In this document: positions 49,168 to 60,253 of the stretch, one piece after another | Layout: the number at the start of each line of letters is the position of its first letter | Position numbering within the stretch: position 1 is the stretch's first letter | DNA from: Rutstroemia sp. NJR-2017a BVV2 | Lineage: Eukaryota; Ascomycota; Leotiomycetes; Helotiales; Rutstroemiaceae | Direction of reading: 5' to 3' | DNA: 64,000 nucleotides | Assembly (NCBI GenBank): GCA_002946415.1 | Contig: NJPS01000041.1 | Span: forward strand, 124,001 to 188,000 | Notes under the pieces: model-generated | What the model saw: the letters and a program-made list of their open reading frames with translations, nothing else | Databases searched by the model: none | What the model was told of the DNA's origin: nothing | Translations under genes and position numbers: made by a program

Positions 49168-50665
49168 AAGGAAGCGTCTGCTGGCGCGGCGAGTCAGGTT
49201 AATGTTATTTAAGCTCGATTAGTCATCGGGCGTCTGTGGGCTAGGGTAGGGTGATGCTTTTAGAAGCTTGTTTAATTATCTTTGTTATATTGTTTTGCAC
49301 ATTGGTTGGGCTGGGCTGAATGAGGGACTTGGATCGCGAGAAAGATGGATGGGATGAAGGCATAAACTACCCAGTTACTAGGTTTTTACAAGCTTTATTA
49401 GTATTGCTGCGACTTCATTATATGGCATGGCATAGGAAAAGGGGCCAATCGATATTTTTGTTTGTTGCAGCGTTTAAATTTAATGAATTCATGAGGAGGC
49501 GGAGGAGGGTGCTTGAAGTAGTAGATTGCTGGTTACAGACTATGGGGTAGTTGGATGGGCTGGGATGGACAAAGATAGTGGTTAAGTTAGGTTGGGTTGT
49601 TCTTTATAATCTGTCTTGCTTCTTGCATATAATTCTTCTCCTTTTAGTTTGTTTTCTCAACATTTTTCTTTACCTTAAGGCTTGCTGGTGCGTGGAGCGT
49701 GAAAGGAGTTTCAAGATCAGATTATCGGGGGAATATGAGTTGTGTATTAGGGAAACGGCGGATGTGGACAAGGGAGAATGGATGATGGCGAGATGGGAAT
49801 GGAGAAGAGCTGGGGAAGGGGCGCTGGCAAAGATGAGCAGATGCGATAAGATAGGATTAGGATTAGGCTTAGGATTAGAAAATGAATATATAAGCGCTGT
49901 GTTCAACTGCTTTGAGTAGCTCTATGTTATGGTATGGCTGATGATGGCGTGGAGAATATGAGTTGAGCGTCTTGCTATTTGTACTCTCGTGTAGAGATAG
50001 TTCTCCTCCTCTTCCTTTCTTTCACCCTGACTACAGTTCCCCGCCGCTCATCAAACGCATCATATCATACATTTTAAAACGCCGGACCCTTCCTTCTCCA
50101 CTTGCTCCACACACGGAAATATCGTACTGCAACAGCCACAACTATACGCATCGGGTTATGATTGGTTCGATGTCACAGACCTTCGACGCAAGAACTGGAT
50201 TTCGCTCGCGGGCGTAAAGGTCTTGTTCTGGATAACTGCGAAGAAATGTGGATTTTGAGGATCGTTGCTTGCTGTGAACCGTAGTCATTGGTTCAGAATT
50301 TTATCAACGGAAGAGAGAGGGAGTAGTGGTGGAGTACAGGCGGATATACGGCTATGCGGATGGCCTACTACAGCACGCACCTTGGTCATATATCCGCATA
50401 ATCAATCGGATGCATATTATAACCGCACGAAGATTTTCGGGAGCATCCGCACGGCAGTTAATTACTAGCAGCTAGATGTCGTGGCCCACATATCAGTACG
50501 TTGATATCAGACGAGACATTGGGATATAATAATGTTGCACAGATTCGGAGATGCATATAAGAAGGACGTAAAATCCATTTCTTCATTCAACCAGTTCTTT
50601 CCATTCATCTCTTCTGCAGACACACAACCACAGCACAACAATCCTCACCCGAGATATCTACAACC
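49168..50665. other. Intergenic region with PRISE promoter
   Basis: 3' flank of the Tea1-like gene, then the promoter of the reductase gene. A short GGATTA/GGCTTA array (49853-49878) resembles degenerate telomere repeat but is only about four units long. CGG triplets at 50341-50359 and a CATATAAG TATA-like element at about 50554 are the likely control elements. No gene is seen. Confidence 0.55.
50341..50359 (+). promoter_or_regulatory. CGG-N5-CGG-N5-CGG array
   Basis: Three CGG triplets occur at 50341, 50349 and 50357, each exactly 8 bp apart. They lie about 310 bp upstream of the reductase ATG and are followed by further TCCGCA motifs (50394-50399 and 50445-50450). CGG triplets at fixed spacing are the classic targets of fungal Zn2Cys6 regulators. 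Binding is inferred, not shown. Confidence 0.5.
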
Positions 50666-51829
50666 ATGAGTCCCAAAACAGCTTTCATCACTGGAGTTAA
50701 TGGAATTACTGGAAGTGCGGTTTGTGAATACCTCGTTCACAATACTACACGTGACGAATGGGAGAAAATCATCGTCACCTCACGCAGCCCGCTGATCCTC
50801 GACGTCACCGATGACCGCGTCGAATTCGTCGCTCTCGATTTCTCCAAGAAGCCAACCGAGTTGGCTCAGGAGATGAAGGAGATCTGCAAGTCCGTTACCC
50901 ACGCCTACTTCGCATCATACGTGCACAAAAACCGCCTCGATGAGCTGCAATCTGCAAACAAAGGACTCTTCGAGAACTTCCTCGAAGCTCTTACGCAGTC
51001 CGCTCCCAAGCTCGAAAACGTACTTCTATACACCGGCGGCAAATACTACGGTGCTGCGGTGAAAGCTGTGCCTATGCCGTGCAAAGAATCAGCTCCCCGT
51101 CTCATGTCCGCAGAAGACAATTTCTACTACCCGCAGGAAGACTTCCTCGCCGCGAAGCAGAAGGGTTCGAACTGGTCATACAACGTCGTGCGACCCGTCG
51201 GCATCATAGGTTTCTCGCCCAAACCCAACGGCATGAACATGGCCGCTTCGCTCGCCGTGTATCTATTGCTCTGCAAAGAGCTCGGCGTCGAGCCACGGCT
51301 GGCTACGAATCAGATCTTTTACAACCATCTCGAAGATCTCAGCTACGCGCCGATCATCGCTGATCTATCCATTTATGTCTCGACGCATTCGAATTGCAAA
51401 AACGAAGCGTTTAATGTAGATAACGGGGATTTCGTCTGCTGGCGCTATTTCTGGCCGCGCTTGGCCGCGCATTTCGGCATTCGTATCGAGCCTGATCAGG
51501 AGTTCAGCAAGCCGATGCCGGAGATCGGCGCGACGCAGCAGGAGTTCTCTTTCGAGGAGTGGTTTGCGGATAAGAGGGAAGTGTGGGATGGGTTGTGTGA
51601 GAAGACGGGGGTGCGGAGTGCGAAGGCCATGTTTGATTATGTGGGAGGGGATCTTCTCGATTGGTCGTTTAGACGGACATGGGTTACGCCGGTGAGTATT
51701 AATAAAGCTAGGAAGTTTGGGTGGATGGGGTGGGTGGATTCTCAGGAATGCATGATTAAGACGTGGGAGAAGTATGCGGAGAAGGGATTACTGCCTGTTG
51801 ATGGTGGGAAGGGTGTTAAGAGTACTTGA
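50666..51829 (+). CDS. PRISE-family short-chain reductase (iridoid synthase/5-beta-reductase-like)
   Basis: An intronless frame of 387 aa. The Rossmann glycine motif TGVNGITG (residues 9-16) follows the first beta strand. Later landmarks of the extended-SDR PRISE family are LLYTGGKYYG (about 120-129, Lys126), NFYYPQEDFL (152-161) and NVVRPVGIIGFSP (173-185). PRISE enzymes reduce enones using NADPH; related fungal genes sit in secondary-metabolite clusters, but no other biosynthetic gene is visible here. The promoter carries regularly spaced CGG triplets and a TATA-like box about 110 bp from the ATG, suggesting inducible expression. GC content is higher than in the flanking DNA. The substrate is unknown. 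Confidence 0.85.
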   Translation: MSPKTAFITGVNGITGSAVCEYLVHNTTRDEWEKIIVTSRSPLILDVTDDRVEFVALDFSKKPTELAQEMKEICKSVTHAYFASYVHKNRLDELQSANKGLFENFLEALTQSAPKLENVLLYTGGKYYGAAVKAVPMPCKESAPRLMSAEDNFYYPQEDFLAAKQKGSNWSYNVVRPVGIIGFSPKPNGMNMAASLAVYLLLCKELGVEPRLATNQIFYNHLEDLSYAPIIADLSIYVSTHSNCKNEAFNVDNGDFVCWRYFWPRLAAHFGIRIEPDQEFSKPMPEIGATQQEFSFEEWFADKREVWDGLCEKTGVRSAKAMFDYVGGDLLDWSFRRTWVTPVSINKARKFGWMGWVDSQECMIKTWEKYAEKGLLPVDGGKGVKST

Positions 51830-52282
51830 GTATATCATTGAAGGTGCTGTGATGACTGGTATGGGAAATTGTAAAACGGTGTTCTGGGATTTTGTAGGAA
51901 CCAGCATAGGCAAACTTGGGACTTTGAACCGAAATGCCGCTCTATGCCACAATCTAAAAAGGGTCTTTGATCTGTCTCTCCGGTTCAGAAATTGCAGGCC
52001 GGTGACAATGTTCAAAAGCAACTGGACAGTTCCTTAATTTCTTTAAGATATTCGTTTGCCAACAGTAATCAGCTACAATACACGAAGTATTGGCCCAAAT
52101 CGGTCTGTTTTTTCTCCGCTGAGGAGTAAACTCCGAGAAAAAAATTGTCTAAATTGAAAGATAACTCTTATAGACGGAATTAAAGAAAATGTCTCAGAAC
52201 ATACAGTTAATCCAGAGCTACGGCATGCCCCCTTGATTTAGTGATCTAATCCAGATTCGGCACTTGTACAACTGCAACATCC
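51830..52282. other. Convergent intergenic region
   Basis: Between the 3' ends of the reductase and the AAA ATPase. It contains a short open frame but nothing supported as a gene. Confidence 0.55.
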
Positions 52283-54930
52283 TTACTTCGCCTCATTATT
52301 AAACCGCTGTTCCATCGAAGTCGTCTGCAACTGCGTCTCAAACTGCCTCGTCATCTCACAAACATCCTTCAGATGCCTAAACGTCAACTTCCCATCCCCC
52401 TTCCTCCTGCCACCCCCCGACGCCGCCTTCATCTTCGAGCTACTCGCCAACGCAAACGCGCCGGAAACAACATTCCGGATCTGTCTCCCGTTCAGCTTAT
52501 ATGAAAACCCATAATCCTTAATAAAATCATCAATCGCCTCCCGATCCCAGATATTCTCCGGCTCGAGCTGATCCAGGAAGAATTTGAATATCTTCTGCAT
52601 CTGATCTTCCGTCAGATCGGTATACCGAATCGCGAGATGAATACGAGAGATCACGGCGACGTCGATCGATTTGATGCGATTGGTGGTGAGGATTATAATG
52701 CCTTGGTAGTATTCGAGAACGCGCAGGAGCACGGAGACGAGCGCGTTGCGCCCGGCGCTGGAGGCACTGCCGCGGGTTTCTAGGAAGACGTCGGCTTCGT
52801 CGACGAGCAGGATGGCTTCCCATTTGCTAGCTAGATTGAAGAGCTTATCGAGGTTGCGTTCAGCGCGTGAGGCGTTCAGGCCAATTTCTGCCACGCTGAC
52901 TATGAATAGGGGTTTGCCGGTGGCTTCGGCGATGGTTTCGGCGGTGAGCTGCGAACTGTCAACTGCTAGGAACTATGATCTAGTAGGAAGAAATGGACTT
53001 ACAGTCTTACCGACTCCAGGTGGGCCGTGAAGGAGTAAAACCAGACCTTTGCCTTTATTCTGGACAACGTCCTTGACCTCTCTGTTTTCCCTCTTGGCAT
53101 TTTCTTGGTTCGACTCATGAGATGCTACCAAGGCTTCGATCATATCCTTGTATTTCTGATCAAGCTGCAAGTTGTCGTGGAATTTTGATGGCATTTTGCC
53201 GGGTGCGTCGAGTGTAGTTTCGACAGCGAATTGTCCCCATACTTTTTCTCTTGTGGCGTAGCCTAGAGCACGAGGCGGGTAGAGAAGATCTTCATCTGCT
53301 GTTTCGTTCTCTGCTTTTTCGGTCTCACTCTTTTCAGCTTCGATTCTGTCTAGATCTGGCATGTCATCTAGCGACCAGTGCTCCCATTCTCCGAGTGGAT
53401 ATTGCCCGCTTCCTGTGAGATGGTCAGAAAAATACTGGGGATAAGCTTCTGGAAAGCAAGTACCATATTGTAAAAATGCTTGGGCGTCACTAATGAACTC
53501 TCCTTTGATCTGTAGAGTGATGAGCAAAGTATCGAGGAAAGAAGGACAGTGACCTTACTGGTACAAGTTTTGAGCTCGATTTGTCCTGCCCTGGCAAAGC
53601 CTCTTCCGGCGGTGGGCCCTGCCCTTCTGCCTCCTACAACCTTTTCGTCAGCCTCGCCGTGAAAGTCCAACATGCAGCTAGACATTAACTTACATTACCA
53701 TCATCACCTGCCGCAAGAACTTTCCTCCTGTCAGCATATGCATTGCCAGAATATTTGAACATTTGGCTGGCCCCAGGTTTGACGTGAATGATTTCCAGCC
53801 ATTTCTTGTTCCGAGCTCTGATCGTGCTGAGTAGTTCGTCTTTGTTCGAATGGAACTCGATAGGGTAGAATGGCAACTCGCTGATACTTTTGGTTCCGCG
53901 GAACCTTTCGAATTTTAGCTCATAATATACCTTGACCATTCTTTTGCCATTCCAGTCCCAGCCCCATGCGTACATGGGCAATGTGGCCTCGATGGGAGTA
54001 AAGTATGGTATTGGGGAGATTAAAACTTCCAGGATTTGCGGTGTGTTCATGAATGGTTTAGCCACAATCTTGGTCTTTGGCCCGAAGCATGTCCAAAGTG
54101 TCTCGTACGTTGTAATTTTTGCGTTGACATTTGTTTCCCGGGTCTTGAAGTATTTCTCAAGTTCGGGAGCTGTTTGGACCCGATTGAGGAGATGCATTAA
54201 ATCCTTATTAGCCTGGGTATCGGGGTTTTCCTTAGCTTTCTGTTGGAGGATATCCCAGTGGTGTACCTAGAATGTGTCAGTGGCTCATTTGGTTACGATT
54301 CTATAGGGGTTTTCATACAATTGGTGCGAATGGAGAACTCAGGCTAACCAAATCTCCATCAAGATTGATTCCTGGATATTTGGTGCCAATCGCGCTTCGA
54401 AGTAGAGTAATCAAGCCTTCATCTTCGATATCCAACTCGCTGTAAGCCCCCTTTTCTCCAGTTTGGGGATCATAAACACGTCGAAATGTGTATGCCACGT
54501 TCTTTGTTTCCTCTTTCTTGACTTCACCGACCACCTCATCCTTATGAGAGCCGCTTGTGCTGTCCCACTTTCTTAGGATGCTGCGATAACGAGATGCCGG
54601 CTTTTTGTCCTTTTCATCCTGCTATCTAATTAGTTCTGGACCTCGTCATAATGTGGTTTCTCATACATTTTTGTCTCCAGGACTGACAGCAGCAGGAGCA
54701 CCCGGTGGTGGTGGAGGTGGTGTAGGAGCCCCAGGTGGTGTAGGAGCCCCAGGTGGTGTGACTGTGCTATTAACTATACCTTCCAGTTGGGCTATCCTTT
54801 TTTCGAGGAGCTCTGTGTATTTCTGCTGGAGCTCGAAAGCCTTGAGTGTCTAAGACCTGTGGTCAGCATTTCGCCGACGTTCCAACATTATTGAATCACA
54901 TACGGCGGCGGATGTGTCATTGCTGGCCAT
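52283..54930 (-). CDS. Fungal AAA+ ATPase with DUF7025-type N-terminal region
   Basis: Seven exons on the minus strand: 54930-54904, 54849-54667, 54618-54319, 54266-53694, 53633-53559, 53509-53003 and 52948-52283, giving 776 aa. All six introns (48-60 nt) are phase 0. Order of parts: a short predicted coiled coil, a Pro-rich PGAPTPP repeat (about residues 40-60), a DUF7025-like region (about 170-350), an acidic linker, then one AAA+ module. Walker A GPPGVGKT is at 548-555 and Walker B ILLVDEAD at 601-608; sensor-like TTNRIKSID and a C-terminal lid are present. Proteins of this class are common and often multicopy in filamentous fungi, and their substrates are largely unknown. It is head-to-head with the DUF7708 gene (708 bp between start codons), so shared regulation is possible. 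Confidence 0.85.
54699..54750 (-). repeat. Direct repeat encoding PGAPTPP units
   Basis: A GGTGGTGTAGGAGCCCCA-like 18-bp unit is present two to three times in the second exon of the AAA gene. It encodes Pro/Gly/Ala/Thr linker sequence. Confidence 0.8.
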
Positions 54931-55638
54931 GATGAATGGTATGCAGATTCTCTGCTGCGTAGCTTCCTAGATTTTGGAAATTCTCGCAACGAGGACCACG
55001 ACAATAGGTGCAAGTTTGTGACTGGTGCCGGGTAGAATTTATAATTTCAGTAGGGCGCTGAGCAATCGAAAAACCGCTGACAACGTCCGCGAGATAGTTG
55101 CAATCAATACATCCCGCTTGGGGCTGGCCGGATGATATGGTGGGCGGCAGGGGGTGGCTAAAGCGGTAGACAGTGAGGCTCTTCGAGAACCACAGTCTAA
55201 AATCTTATTTATCCCAATATGGCATGATGATCAAAATCCTACCTGATTATGCTGCCCCATGTTTACCTTGATGTATATTATAGGTTAAAGGTGCGCCTCC
55301 AAATTCCTCTCATAAAGCCTGTTCATGGGTATGCGCAAGTTATTCAAGAGTGGATGTCCGGCCAGCCAATGGCAGGTGTTTAGCCCCCAAATATCAGCAT
55401 AGACAAACTGCTATATGCAACCGAATTGCTTCCTCCCCATGGAGAATGACCTGAAAGCAGCAATAGTCTTACCACTGGGCTGACAAATTGCGCCTCATCC
55501 TCACCGAACCGCTCCAAGCTCGGAGATGTTGTCCGTCTTGCGACCATGGGCTTCCAAGCTTCTACCACATTGTGGTGGAGATGTTCTCTATCCATGTCGC
55601 ATTGTTGACTTTGTGAACGTTGTTGACGATAAAGCATA
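54931..55638. promoter_or_regulatory. Divergent promoter of the AAA and DUF7708 genes
   Basis: 708 bp between two divergent start codons. No obvious TATA box or repeated operator was recognised. The short open frames inside it are not supported as genes. Confidence 0.4.
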
Positions 55639-57931
55639 ATGGCGGACGATAAAGCAATATGGTTTGAAAATGGTAGACATCGGTGAGTTTCGATGTTTTT
55701 ATACGAAAGCCGTGAAATAGTGGAATGAGGTTAGTGGAGGGGAATGTTTGGAGTGCATTTAGGCTTTCCGGTGCCAACAGTTGGTGCTGATTCATCATCT
55801 GATATAGCTTAAAGGAACCCCAAGAACTACAAGCTTCGCATCAAAATTTCAGGCGGAAAGTCAAGCGCGTCCTAAAGAGAGGCCATTTCAAGCAAGCAAA
55901 AGAAGAATACCATATTGCGACCACGAAAGAAGAATTAAATCTCCAGGTCGAGGAAATTCGAGGTGGGTACAATGCTCGAGGAGTCGCGCTCCAAGGCCTC
56001 GACAATGCGGAAAAGACACACGAAGTGTACTTGCACAACAGGCAACATGGTCCGAAAAGAGTCGGCAGATGGGGGCAGGAGTTCGCCAGTACATTCGCAG
56101 ACTTTTTGAGCGCATATTCGGGAATAATTGATATCGTGAAAAGTGCCGGGGCTCCATATGGGGAGATCGCATATCAATCTCTCTCGATACTCCTAGTGGC
56201 AAGTACCTCCCTCCCTAGCCCATAAAGAATACACCGATTTGGACACTGCTGCCGAAGAAATGTCCTGGAGAATCGAAGAAAACATAATCTTCGTGTTGTT
56301 CAACCGTTGGCTGCTATTTCTACGCTGCAAAGCCAATTGCCCAATACCTCGATTCTCCAAGACCTCGGCTGACATTCTCGTAGGTGGTGGTGAACAAGAG
56401 CAACAATGATAAGAAGATCATAGAACTTCTTGACGACCTTCGGAAGTCTTTTCCAAGACTTGATAGCTGGCCTTTGATATACCCCACAGATGAGATGCGA
56501 GATCTAGTTGCTGCTGTGTACAACCAAGTTACGGAATTCTCAATGGCTGTTGCAGAATATTTTGCTCGTTTTTGGAGTAAGTGATGTTGTCCTGCCCAGA
56601 ATGACATATTGGTTGGTTAACACTATGATCTTGTAGCAAGAATCTGGGTTGCTATTATTGCCCCACCATCCGTCGGCATAGACAGGATAACTGCTTCAAT
56701 CCACCAGAATCTTGCTGAAATAAACGCTGAAGCTATGTTTGGTCTCCATGAGCGATCACGAAATATTGAGACAGAGGTCGTCAACTCTGGTAGAACAATT
56801 CAGCAGCTGAAACTGGACGCCGAAGAATCTTCTAGGGCCATGAAGAGAATGGAAGCCACTAATGAGGAGCTATTGTTTTCACTGAAAGAGCAGCGAGAGA
56901 AAATGAATGCATATGTGCGAGAAGTAGAGCGTAAGTCAAGGGCAATGGAACTATGAAATAAACCTTGCTAACTTTGCGATTAGGCAAACAAGCACTAGAA
57001 GACGAGCAGAGAATGCGAGCTTTCCAAGAAGACCTAGGGGTATTTATGATTACCTAGACACGAATGTAACTACCGGCTAACAAGATCTTAGGTCCGGTAT
57101 CCATCTCCAGAAATGGACGTGGATACTTGCAGAAGGACATTAATGAGAAATTACCCCAATGCGACATCATATGTTCAGCGGACTCCTGCTACTGCCTTCC
57201 TACAAATGAATCCGATTTTACTGCACGAGACAAAGAGATACCAATCATGGCTGTCATATCCTGGTTCCAGCTTTTTATTCATCAGTGGAGCGACATCGCC
57301 AGAAGGACGACGATTCAAGGGCCTCCATGACTGTTGGTTATCCCCAGCTGCCGTCTACATTGCAGACAAACTTGAGAAGGAGAAGCAAAGGTACATTTTC
57401 TATTCTTGCCATCCTGAACTCGACAGTGAATACTCCAAATCTGCACAGCAAATCTTCTCATCTATACTACTACAGCTCCTGGCATGGAAGCCAGAGATCT
57501 TGCGCGAAAAGGGGGTACAGCTACGGAAAGAGGTTGCTAGCCAGCCGTGGCATGATACCACACATGAAAAAGTCATGATACAGACTATGATGCGCACGCT
57601 GCAAGATGTTCTATATCATGTGAAAGACTTGGGACCAATATATATCGTCATTGATAGGCTCGACATCTATGAAGGCCAGCTGCACGTCATTGCGGATGAA
57701 ATGGTTCGTCTTGTGAATACGATGGACAAGACCTGTCAGGTGAAGTTAGTCGTTGTGGCAGAGACTAACTTTGGGCGCGGTGAATGGCGTCCGGAGTATC
57801 TACCGGAGGATGACGTTGAATATAACCTTGGTCGGGTGTTTGTACAAAAGGATTGGAACCAGAGACGGCGACCCCTTCATGAACTGAGCACAGGCCACTT
57901 TCCCTTGGCTTGGAGCGAAGGTTTACCTTGA
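55639..57931 (+). CDS. DUF7708 STAND-like protein with degenerate nucleotide-binding region
   Basis: Six exons, 55639-55682, 55808-56198, 56384-56576, 56637-56930, 56984-57039 and 57092-57931, give 605 aa. Intron 2 appears to be a GC-AG intron (GTG|GCAAGT), which alone preserves the LLV-VVVNKS junction. Residues about 110-210 match the DUF7708 domain found at the N-terminus of many fungal NLR-like proteins (WGQEFASTFADFLSAYSGI; VVNKSNNDKKIIELLDDL; FPRLDSW). A coiled-coil stretch follows (about 245-330). The C-terminal 270 residues have the layout of an NTPase core (FLFISGATSP, YIFYSCHPE, PIYIVIDRLDIYE) but lack a GxxGxGKT P-loop, and no repeat domain follows. It may be a short or degenerate signalling form; its role is unknown. 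Confidence 0.75.
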
Positions 57932-58383
57932 TAATGCATAGTTATTTAATTTAAATTTGCCAAGAAGACAGGGCCTCGACGGCCTTGTGCCGCTCTTAAA
58001 TCCTTTGAATTGACATAAATTTGCAGTAGCGCTTTTGGATAAAACTGTATTTGGACAGGGTCCGTGCGTTTGTCACGAAATAACATAAAAAATTGCTGAG
58101 GAACGCACGGATCCTGTCCAAATACTTTTGTCACCGTACTGTAGTCTTACATCTAGAGACAATATGTTTCGCATTTCTTCATCAAATCTTCAGCTTCTCT
58201 CTTCGCCTTATTATTTAATATAAAGATTCGAACTCTGCAGGTTTAGCAAATGCCTTTAGAACACCCAGTTGCCAATTTAAGCGTCCAGTACGTGTTTCTC
58301 TGGCACCAGCGTATAGCCATCTGATCGACACGGATTGCAATCACTTTTATAACGATATATATTCTTATTCCGAAGGCACCATC
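57932..58383. other. Intergenic region with an inverted repeat
   Basis: Holds the 24-bp inverted repeat at 58047-58125 and the presumed promoter of the HET pseudogene. No gene is seen. Confidence 0.6.
58047..58125. repeat. 24-bp inverted repeat with one mismatch
   Basis: Arms 58047-58070 and 58102-58125 are reverse complements at 23 of 24 positions, separated by 31 nt. They may be termini of a very small foldback element, or a transcript hairpin. Confidence 0.9.
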
Positions 58384-60253
58384 ATGAGACTCATCAACTG
58401 TGAGACGTGGCAACTGGAGTGGTTTTCCGTGAGCCAAACAGTCAAACCACCACCGTACGCAATTCTATCACACACCTGGGATGGCGATACCGAGGTCACG
58501 TACCAAGACTATGTCGACTTTCTCGCTGGTCAAGGCAAGCAGCCCCCGGAAAAACTGGACGAAAGTGGAACAGTCCATCGCGATCACGCTACATAGCAAG
58601 GAGCGGCTCAAGTATATCTGGATCGATACATGTTGCATCGACAAGAGCAACACACCAGAATTGAGCGAAGCGATCAATTCTATGTTCAAATAGTATGCTC
58701 GGGCGGTGGTATGTTACGCCCACATCGTCGATTTTGAATCCGATTTCGTGCCAAGGCACGAGATGCCTGCTTATTCGTCGACCAATAGCCAGGCTTTGGG
58801 GCAATATCAGAGTTATGAAATGGCACATGTCCCTGCCAACCTCCAGTTGACTGAGACAGCGAAGAACCGCCTTAGAGGTTGTCGCTGGTTCACCAGGGGT
58901 TGGACTCTACAAGAACTCATAGCTCCGCCAACGGTTGAGTTTTTTGACGGCAACTGGATCCATTTTGGGAATCGAAATGAGCTCGCCGATCTCCTGACGA
59001 GTCTGACAAGGATCGACAAAAGGATCTTTGAGAGTCCCGGGACTACTTATCAGGAACGGGATATCGTGAGCATACTAAGCAAAATGTCCATTGCAAAGAA
59101 GATGTCTTGGGCGCAAAATCGACAGACGGCCAGAACAGAAGATATCGCTTATTCGCTGCTTGGAATTTTCGGGGTGAACATGGCCATGACATACGGCGAA
59201 GAAAACAAGGCCTTTATACGGTTACAGAAAGATATCCTAGCGCAGTACAACGATTTATCTATCTTTGCATGGACAGCAAACCCAATAGGGAACGATGGCA
59301 AAGTCCCCGAATTCCGCGGCATCCTTGCTCATTCCCCCGCCGAATTCGCCAATGCTGGCTCTTTCGAGCTCTCCAGAAACGCAATCGCCAACCCGGATTT
59401 CGCACTGATCAACAACGGGGTCAAGATCAACGCACAGGTCCGCAATATTCCTAATAGCAAGTATCTTTTCCTCAGCCTGAACTGCTACGACAAATCAGAT
59501 GGACCAGACAACATACAAGGCATCACGTTGCAACTCATTGGCTTCAACAAATATAAACGTACCAACCCGTCATATCTAGCCGTTGAGCTCAGCTCGTGGC
59601 CTCTCCAGCCCAGGAAAGAGTTCTTCCTCTCGACAGACGACACGGAGGCCGATACCGAACACCTCAACGGGAGCGAGAACCAATCCTTTGTCTTCGATCT
59701 GAAGGGCATAGAGTATTACGAAAAGATGAGAGTTAGTCATGACATGGCATGGGACGATAGCACCGCAACGTTCAATACGCATGGATTGTCGAACTTCAAC
59801 GCATGTATATGGTTCAGAACCCGAGGGCGGGCGAACGAGAAAGTCTCAGAATTCCTCGTCGCATGCGGGACTGCCATTTCCCCCCAAGAAAGTCCTTGGC
59901 TCTGCATAGTGAAGCCAGTCCACGATATCTACATAGCAGCCATGGATGAGGACTGGGACAAGTTGGGAGCGCTAGGCAGAAGATTAGGAAAAACACCTTA
60001 TTCGCCGGCAGGCGCGAACGTGAATGCAACAATGAGCATCGAAGTTCCGTACGACGGGAATGATATCTACAAGAAGAAGAGCGTGCTGCATATCTCGGCG
60101 TTCATGGTGAAGGAGACGGGCACCAAGGCCTTCAGGATTCGGATCGAGGCCGAGCCTTTCGATCATGCGACTGGGTGTGATAATTGCTGTATCTTTTGTT
60201 TTGATCCAAGAGCGTTGGACTGCTCGGATGGCGGGACTTGTGTTATTTTGTGA
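58384..60253 (+). pseudogene. HET-domain gene with frameshift and nonsense codon
   Basis: Similar in layout to the HET domain of HET-E-type proteins: MRLINCETWQLEWF, PYAILSHTWDGDTEVTY, then YIWIDTCCIDKSNTPELSEA, RWFTRGWTLQELIAP and DIAYSLLGIFGVNM. The first part (58384 to about 58550) is in a different frame from the rest, with the shift at or near a run of five A (58550-58554). An in-frame TAG at 58691-58693 stands where the family has Trp (MF-x-W-Y). Downstream the frame is open for 520 codons to 60253. No intron that spares the conserved DTCCIDKS block removes the stop. The tail is Cys-rich and ends Cys-Val-Ile-Leu, a CaaX-like box. I call it a recently inactivated allele; sequencing error would need two independent faults. 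Confidence 0.8.

Noticed and set aside
49853..49878. Interstitial telomere repeat
   Set aside because: Only about four imperfect GGATTA/GGCTTA units, too short and too degenerate to call.
58611..58693. Intron (GTATAT...TAG) that would remove the HET stop codon
   Set aside because: It would delete the conserved YIWIDTCCIDKS block of the HET domain.
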